Origin: an uncultured Eubacterium sp.
Lineage (GTDB): Bacteria > Bacillota > Clostridia > Lachnospirales > Lachnospiraceae
Direction of reading: 5' to 3'
Assembly: GCA_910577225.1 (NCBI GenBank)
Contig: CAJTMV010000010.1
Coordinates: forward strand, 1-64,000
DNA length: 64,000 nucleotides
The notes beneath the pieces were generated by a model. That model searched no databases and had not been told where the DNA came from. It saw only the letters and a list, made by a program, of their open reading frames with translations. Position 1 is the first letter of the stretch. Every line of letters begins with the position of its first letter. Both the position numbers and the translations under genes were made by a program. Shown here piece after piece: positions 59,835-64,000 of this stretch.

Positions 59835-61960
59835 GAACCTGCCGTCGAAAACCAGTGATCCAGTACCTGCTTCTGCTTTTCTACAACGTAACCGCTTCCG
59901 CCCCTTCCTTTTACATCTTCTGTCATACTGACAATTAAAACGGGTCTGTCCACAGTTTTTTCCGCGGTCAGTACCACAAACCATCCAAGCTCTGTTCCGG
60001 ACGTATCCTCTTTGGCCGCTTTTATTTCTGCAGTGCCTGTCTTCCCTGCTAATACTACGTCGTCCCGATACGCCTTGTACCCGGTTCCATGAACGTCGCT
60101 GATCACTTTTTGCATCCCGCTGCATACCAGCGATGCCGTTTCCTTCGAAAAAGCGTTTTTTATCCAATATTGCGGCCTGGGATCCTCCTGCCAGACCAGA
60201 TAGGGCTTTATCATATTTCCTTCGTTGCAAAACGCCGTATAGATCCCTGCCAGATGCAGCGGATTGATCAGCATCTGCCCCTGTCCGTATCCACTGTCTG
60301 CCAGCTGTATTTCTGTTTCGATATTTTCTGTATTGGAATACCGCGATTTTGACATCGCGATTTCAAATGGTATCCGCTGCGTAAAACCCAGATTTAACAA
60401 TGACGTTTTTAATTGTCCGGCGCCGATTTTTAAAGCTGCTTTGGCAAAGTAAATATTATCCGAATAAATCAAAGCGTTTTCCATGACTACCGGCTCATAT
60501 GCATGCAGCGTCGTTACATAATAAGCTCCCCAGGAGGCGTCTTTCTGCCAGCTTAATCCCACGTTGCCATAATCTTCATAAGGGTCCACCGCACCTGTGT
60601 CAAGGCCAATCGCGGCCGTTATCGGCTTAAACGAAGATCCCGGACACCATACCTGCCGAAAACGGTTAAACATCGGCTGATTCACATCTTCATTTAACGT
60701 CTTCCACTGTTCGTCTGACAGGCCGAGAATAAAATCATTGTTATCATAAGAAGGCGTACTGACAAGCGCCAGCACCTCTCCGGTATACGGATGCATCGCT
60801 ACCGAGCAGCCCTTATCTTCCTGAAACTGTTCGTACAGATCTTTTTGAAGTCCGGCATCAATGGTAAGTCTGATATTCCTGCCATGTTCTGCCTTCTTAC
60901 AGGCCAGCTCTTCTGTTTCCTTACCATCCGCATCCACAATATAAATGCGGCATCCGTTCTTTCCCTTTAGTTCCTGTTCGAATAATCCTTCCGCTCCGCT
61001 TCTTCCAATCACGCTGTTTGCCGTATAGCCTTCCCCCGCATGCTTTTCCAAATCTTCCGCCGTAACGCTCTGTACATAGCCAGCCAGATGTGCCGCCGCC
61101 TCTCCCAATGGATAGCTCCTGATCTGTGTATCCGAAATCATCACGCCTGCTATTTCTAACAGACGCTGCTGCCTTTGCTGCTCTTTCAAAACTTCTTCGT
61201 CTGGTTCCTGCGCCATCAGGTCTGTTTCTTCTACTTTTCGAAGCGTCTTTATCGGAACAAAAGAGTCGTCTCTGACCCATCCGGCTGACAGCTTCTTTTC
61301 AATCTGTTCCGTCTTTATTTCCAGCAAATCCGCAATCTGACTGACCGCATGATCCCGGTTTTCCAGCTTTCCGGGAACAATTCCCGCTACCGAAGCCGTA
61401 CCCGGCCCCGCCAGAACGCTTCCGTTCCGATCCAGAATTTTCCCGCGCTGCGCCTGCTGCACGGTAACCCGTATTTTATCGTCTGCCCGCAGCTGCGGAT
61501 AAATACACGCGTCATTCCACGCCAGCCGGTATCCTTTTTCGGTTTTTACAAAAAACGCTTCGTTTTCAAAACAGATGTTCCCTGCAGGCGTATCAAATGA
61601 CGTCTCGTATCGTACGATTTGCTCCTCTTTCTGATACGAAAGAATCTTTGTTTTCATATTTTGAATTTCCATACCCTGATATATGGCTTTGTTCCGTTTG
61701 ATAAAATCCTGTTTCTGTATCTGTCCGGAAGCTGGCAGATCTGTCATTTCATACATTTGTCCGTATTTTTGCTCCGGAATCCTGTTCATGTATGTAAGCA
61801 GCAGCTCATCCGGAGCGATCTGACTGTCCGTCTGTTTCTCTTTCTGTTTCACCGTCAGACACACACAGGCTGCCAGAATCGACAAGAGCACGGCCGACAG
61901 GCTGATCGTTATACCGATATACGTTCGGATGTTCTTCTTTTTTCGTCTGCTTTTTCTCAT
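59831..61960 (-). CDS. MecA/PBP2a-like class B penicillin-binding protein
   Basis: A 709-residue monofunctional transpeptidase with an N-terminal membrane anchor (about 13-37), an NTF2-like MecA_N domain (about 48-158), a PBP dimer domain (about 165-345) and the transpeptidase domain. Catalytic motifs are SSFK (442-445), YSDN (499-502) and KTGTAE (about 640). The MecA_N domain marks the PBP2a-like group found in many Clostridia, often with low beta-lactam affinity; resistance cannot be inferred from sequence alone. GGGAGGA precedes ATG. It is monocistronic, with its own promoter and no BlaI/BlaR-type regulator nearby. Confidence 0.93.
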   Translation of the reverse strand: MRKSRRKKKNIRTYIGITISLSAVLLSILAACVCLTVKQKEKQTDSQIAPDELLLTYMNRIPEQKYGQMYEMTDLPASGQIQKQDFIKRNKAIYQGMEIQNMKTKILSYQKEEQIVRYETSFDTPAGNICFENEAFFVKTEKGYRLAWNDACIYPQLRADDKIRVTVQQAQRGKILDRNGSVLAGPGTASVAGIVPGKLENRDHAVSQIADLLEIKTEQIEKKLSAGWVRDDSFVPIKTLRKVEETDLMAQEPDEEVLKEQQRQQRLLEIAGVMISDTQIRSYPLGEAAAHLAGYVQSVTAEDLEKHAGEGYTANSVIGRSGAEGLFEQELKGKNGCRIYIVDADGKETEELACKKAEHGRNIRLTIDAGLQKDLYEQFQEDKGCSVAMHPYTGEVLALVSTPSYDNNDFILGLSDEQWKTLNEDVNQPMFNRFRQVWCPGSSFKPITAAIGLDTGAVDPYEDYGNVGLSWQKDASWGAYYVTTLHAYEPVVMENALIYSDNIYFAKAALKIGAGQLKTSLLNLGFTQRIPFEIAMSKSRYSNTENIETEIQLADSGYGQGQMLINPLHLAGIYTAFCNEGNMIKPYLVWQEDPRPQYWIKNAFSKETASLVCSGMQKVISDVHGTGYKAYRDDVVLAGKTGTAEIKAAKEDTSGTELGWFVVLTAEKTVDRPVLIVSMTEDVKGRGGSGYVVEKQKQVLDHWFSTAGS

Positions 61961-62025
61961 GAAAGCGTCCTCCCTGCTATTTCGTAAAATTTGAAAATGC
62001 TTTCATACATTTCCCTTTTCATTAA

Positions 62026-62054
62026 ATATTACACTCGTAAGATTTGAAAGTCAA
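62026..62054 (-). promoter_or_regulatory. Sigma-A promoter of the PBP gene
   Basis: Minus strand: TTGACT (62049-62054), a 17-base spacer and TAATAT (62026-62031). The leader has an ATGAAAGC/GCTTTCAT inverted repeat with a wide loop that includes the ribosome site. Confidence 0.7.
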
Positions 62055-62116
62055 GTAAAATATCTGTCATTTTTAGCAATGCTCCAAATATCTTTTGTAT
62101 TTTTATAAGAGATTCA

Positions 62117-62145
62117 TTTACAAAATACATTTTTTGTTGTATAAT
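62117..62145 (+). promoter_or_regulatory. Sigma-A promoter of the flagellin gene
   Basis: TTTACA (62117-62122), a 17-base spacer and TATAAT (62140-62145). No sigma-28-type TAAA/CCGATAA site was seen, which is unusual for a flagellin. Confidence 0.7.
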
Positions 62146-62204
62146 CAGCTTAGCTTATTATGGACTTAAGGAAACCTATGATTGATGAAAGGAGATAAAT
62201 AACC

Positions 62205-64000
62205 ATGCAGATTCAGCATAATATCTCTGCTGCAGCCGTCGCAGTGCAGCATGGCATCAATTCCAGCAACTATCAAAAAAGTGCCAGAAAACTTGGAAGC
62301 GGCTACCGCATCAACTCTGCTGCCGACGATGCGGCGCAGTTAAGCATTTCAGAAAAAATGCGTTCACAGATCCGTGGTTTAAATCGGGCTGCAGATAACG
62401 CGGAAGAAGGCGCCAACTACATTCAGACGGCAGACGGCGCCATGAACGAAATACACAGCATGATCCATCGCATGCGTGAATTAAGCATCCAATCGTTAAA
62501 TGACACAAACACACCGCAGGACCGCGCTGCAATGGCTTTGGAATTTCATAAACTTCAGTCTGAAATCGACCGGATCGACACGAATACTTATTACAATACC
62601 CTGCCCGTATTTCAGGAACACGAATCTTCTTATTACCAGATCGAAGGAAACCGCGGCTGGGCGTCCGATCAGAAACATTCCATTGTCGCGCCGGATAACA
62701 GCCTGAACATCCATCTGCCGGCCGGTCAGTACAGTCCGGACACTTATACCATTTCTGTTCCGGACGGCATTTATACGACGCAGGAGCTTATCGATGAAAT
62801 CGACGATGCATTCGCATCCATGAAGCCCGACAATCCTGGATTTGTACTGGAATTTACCCAGGATGGACGCTGCTGTCTGAATTTTGAAGGTGAAAATGGA
62901 CAGCCTGCCGTCATCGATGCTGTCGACGGCAGCCTCGCCTACCTCATTTACGACTGCTACAGCGGCCTTTCTTCTGTCAGCCTCCTTGGAACGACTGCAT
63001 TTGAGGGAAACTGGCCGCTGCAGATCACAAAGGGACAAAACGACGAATTAAAATTTCAGATCGAACCTGCAGGATCTTCGGCCCAGGCGATACAGGTAGA
63101 AATTACGATTCCTCAGGGAAAATATACCCGGTCGCAAATGATCGATCTGCTGAATCAAAAGCTCTCTGAACATCCGGACGTAAACTATCCGGAGGTAAAA
63201 GCCGCCGAATACGGCAGTAACTGTATCCAGATTACAGGCGGCTACGATAACAGCATTACCGGATTAAAAGGCAACATGTTCAAACTGGAGATCGATAACG
63301 AGCACAAATATTCGTCTGTATTTTACGATAATATCCGATATGGCACTTCCAGCGGAACACAGGCGTATCTCTCCGGAAAGGCTTACTATCATCCAGACTA
63401 TACAGAGCCGATTAAAATAGAAAAAAATAAAAATGACCGGCTGGAATTTGAGCTGGAAGGAAACGTCATATCCATTCAAATCCCACCGGGAGAGTATAGT
63501 ATCGGGTCAGACCAAAACTATCCGAATATCATTGATAAACTGAATCAGGCATTTCAGGCCGCCGGAGCAGAAGTGAAAGCGAATCTGTCTACATACTTTC
63601 GATACAATTGCCTGACTATAAGAAGTAATTCCGTCGGAAAAGACTGTGTGCTTAAGTTTAATGCCGATGAAAATACTATCGCCGGTAAAACATTTGCCTC
63701 GCTGTTTACCACTACAAATTATAACTATAGTCAGAATCCCGACTATACAAGCGGCATCGACCAGACACAAATCACGGGCAGCGCCAGTTTATCCGGAACG
63801 ATTACGATTCCAAACGGCGCAAACACATTGTCTCTTGCAGCAAACGGAGGCCAGCCATTTACCATAACGATTCCTGCGCAGACTTACGCTTCTCTGGGCG
63901 ATCTGATTACAGAGCTTAACAACCAGCTGCCGGCTGCTCAGAAAGGAAACATCGAATTTGCAGCTTCGGGCAACCGCCTGATCATCCGGTCCATTGGTTC
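62205..64000 (+). CDS. Oversized flagellin with repeated insert modules (cut by edge)
   Basis: A frame from ATG 62205 (AAAGGAG upstream) runs open to the right edge for 598 codons. Residues 1-135 are a well-conserved flagellin D0/D1 N-terminus: LGSGYRINSAADDAAQLSIS, EKMRSQIRGLNRAADNAEEG, ANYIQTADGAMNEIHSMIHR. The remainder is a beta-rich insert with four similar modules, each ending in a helix such as TTQELIDEIDDAF (191-203), SQMIDLLNQKL (310-320), NIIDKLNQAF (441-450) and LGDLITELNNQL (564-575), so the period is about 120 residues. The modules resemble flagellin IN/hook-type motifs. It contains at least six cysteines, unusual for a flagellin. The C-terminal D1/D0 part would lie beyond the window. 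Confidence 0.85.
   Translation, partial: MQIQHNISAAAVAVQHGINSSNYQKSARKLGSGYRINSAADDAAQLSISEKMRSQIRGLNRAADNAEEGANYIQTADGAMNEIHSMIHRMRELSIQSLNDTNTPQDRAAMALEFHKLQSEIDRIDTNTYYNTLPVFQEHESSYYQIEGNRGWASDQKHSIVAPDNSLNIHLPAGQYSPDTYTISVPDGIYTTQELIDEIDDAFASMKPDNPGFVLEFTQDGRCCLNFEGENGQPAVIDAVDGSLAYLIYDCYSGLSSVSLLGTTAFEGNWPLQITKGQNDELKFQIEPAGSSAQAIQVEITIPQGKYTRSQMIDLLNQKLSEHPDVNYPEVKAAEYGSNCIQITGGYDNSITGLKGNMFKLEIDNEHKYSSVFYDNIRYGTSSGTQAYLSGKAYYHPDYTEPIKIEKNKNDRLEFELEGNVISIQIPPGEYSIGSDQNYPNIIDKLNQAFQAAGAEVKANLSTYFRYNCLTIRSNSVGKDCVLKFNADENTIAGKTFASLFTTTNYNYSQNPDYTSGIDQTQITGSASLSGTITIPNGANTLSLAANGGQPFTITIPAQTYASLGDLITELNNQLPAAQKGNIEFAASGNRLIIRSIG

Noticed and set aside
62496..63038. Minus-strand gene of 180 codons
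   Set aside because: It lies entirely inside the flagellin coding sequence, has no ribosome site, and the plus frame has clear family motifs.

Overview
The window looks like the chromosome of a gut-type, motile member of the Lachnospiraceae (Clostridia, Bacillota). The inference rests on gene content and style: strong AGGAGG-type ribosome sites, TTGACA/TATAAT promoters, Uma2, Rpn and AAA/PD-(D/E)XK family proteins typical of these genomes, YesM/YesN regulators, many carbohydrate ABC importers, galacto-N-biose phosphorylase, and a flagellin. No rRNA, tRNA, CRISPR array or complete transposon was found.

Layout. 1-954: AT-rich ABC-2 permease genes cut by the left edge. 1306-3132: phenylacetate-CoA ligase and an ACT-domain protein. 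3224-3460: a 17-bp tandem array. 3479-5808: two radical SAM genes with a tiny overlapping frame between them, then an AAA/PD-(D/E)XK gene and a MATE exporter. 9291-13591: AraC regulator and a sugar ABC importer. 13986-18893: threonine aldolase-type enzyme, a small membrane protein, GH112 phosphorylase and N-acetylhexosamine kinase (host-glycan use). 19155-22839: XRE and TetR regulators, a frameshifted flavodoxin, a Uma2 pseudogene and GrpB, followed by a 22-bp tandem array. 23262-40125: a starch/maltodextrin block, all on the minus strand (GH31, debranching enzyme, sensor lipoprotein, YesM/YesN, pullulanase, MalG/MalF/MalE), interrupted at 25.5-27.7 kb by a Ca2+/Na+ antiporter and decayed DNA. 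40308-41848: a compact operon of a CMP-kinase-like/ParB-like fusion and two small proteins. 42064-47190: a beta-galactosidase-type GH2 gene and a GPH sugar symporter, both disrupted, beside an intact AraC regulator. 47262-56459: Rpn-type nuclease, two GntR/ABC modules, a DMT-type protein and a bacitracin/lantibiotic-type RR-ABC-kinase module. 56575-59834: thiSGHE with an unusual leader, next to an epimerase remnant. 59831-61960: a MecA-like class B PBP. 62205 to the right edge: an oversized flagellin with internal repeats.

Functionally the window is about foraging: host-derived galacto-N-biose/lacto-N-biose and alpha-glucans are imported, sensed and cleaved by neighbouring genes, while a beta-galactoside operon appears to be lost. 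A second theme is local sequence instability: three tandem arrays with 11-, 17- and 22-bp units, a 34-bp duplication, one-base frameshifts in G7 and A5 runs, and leftover 3' ends of vanished genes. The best candidates for something undescribed are the kinase/ParB-like operon (40308-41848), the thi leader (59654-59834), the modular flagellin and the 43-bp TetR palindrome.
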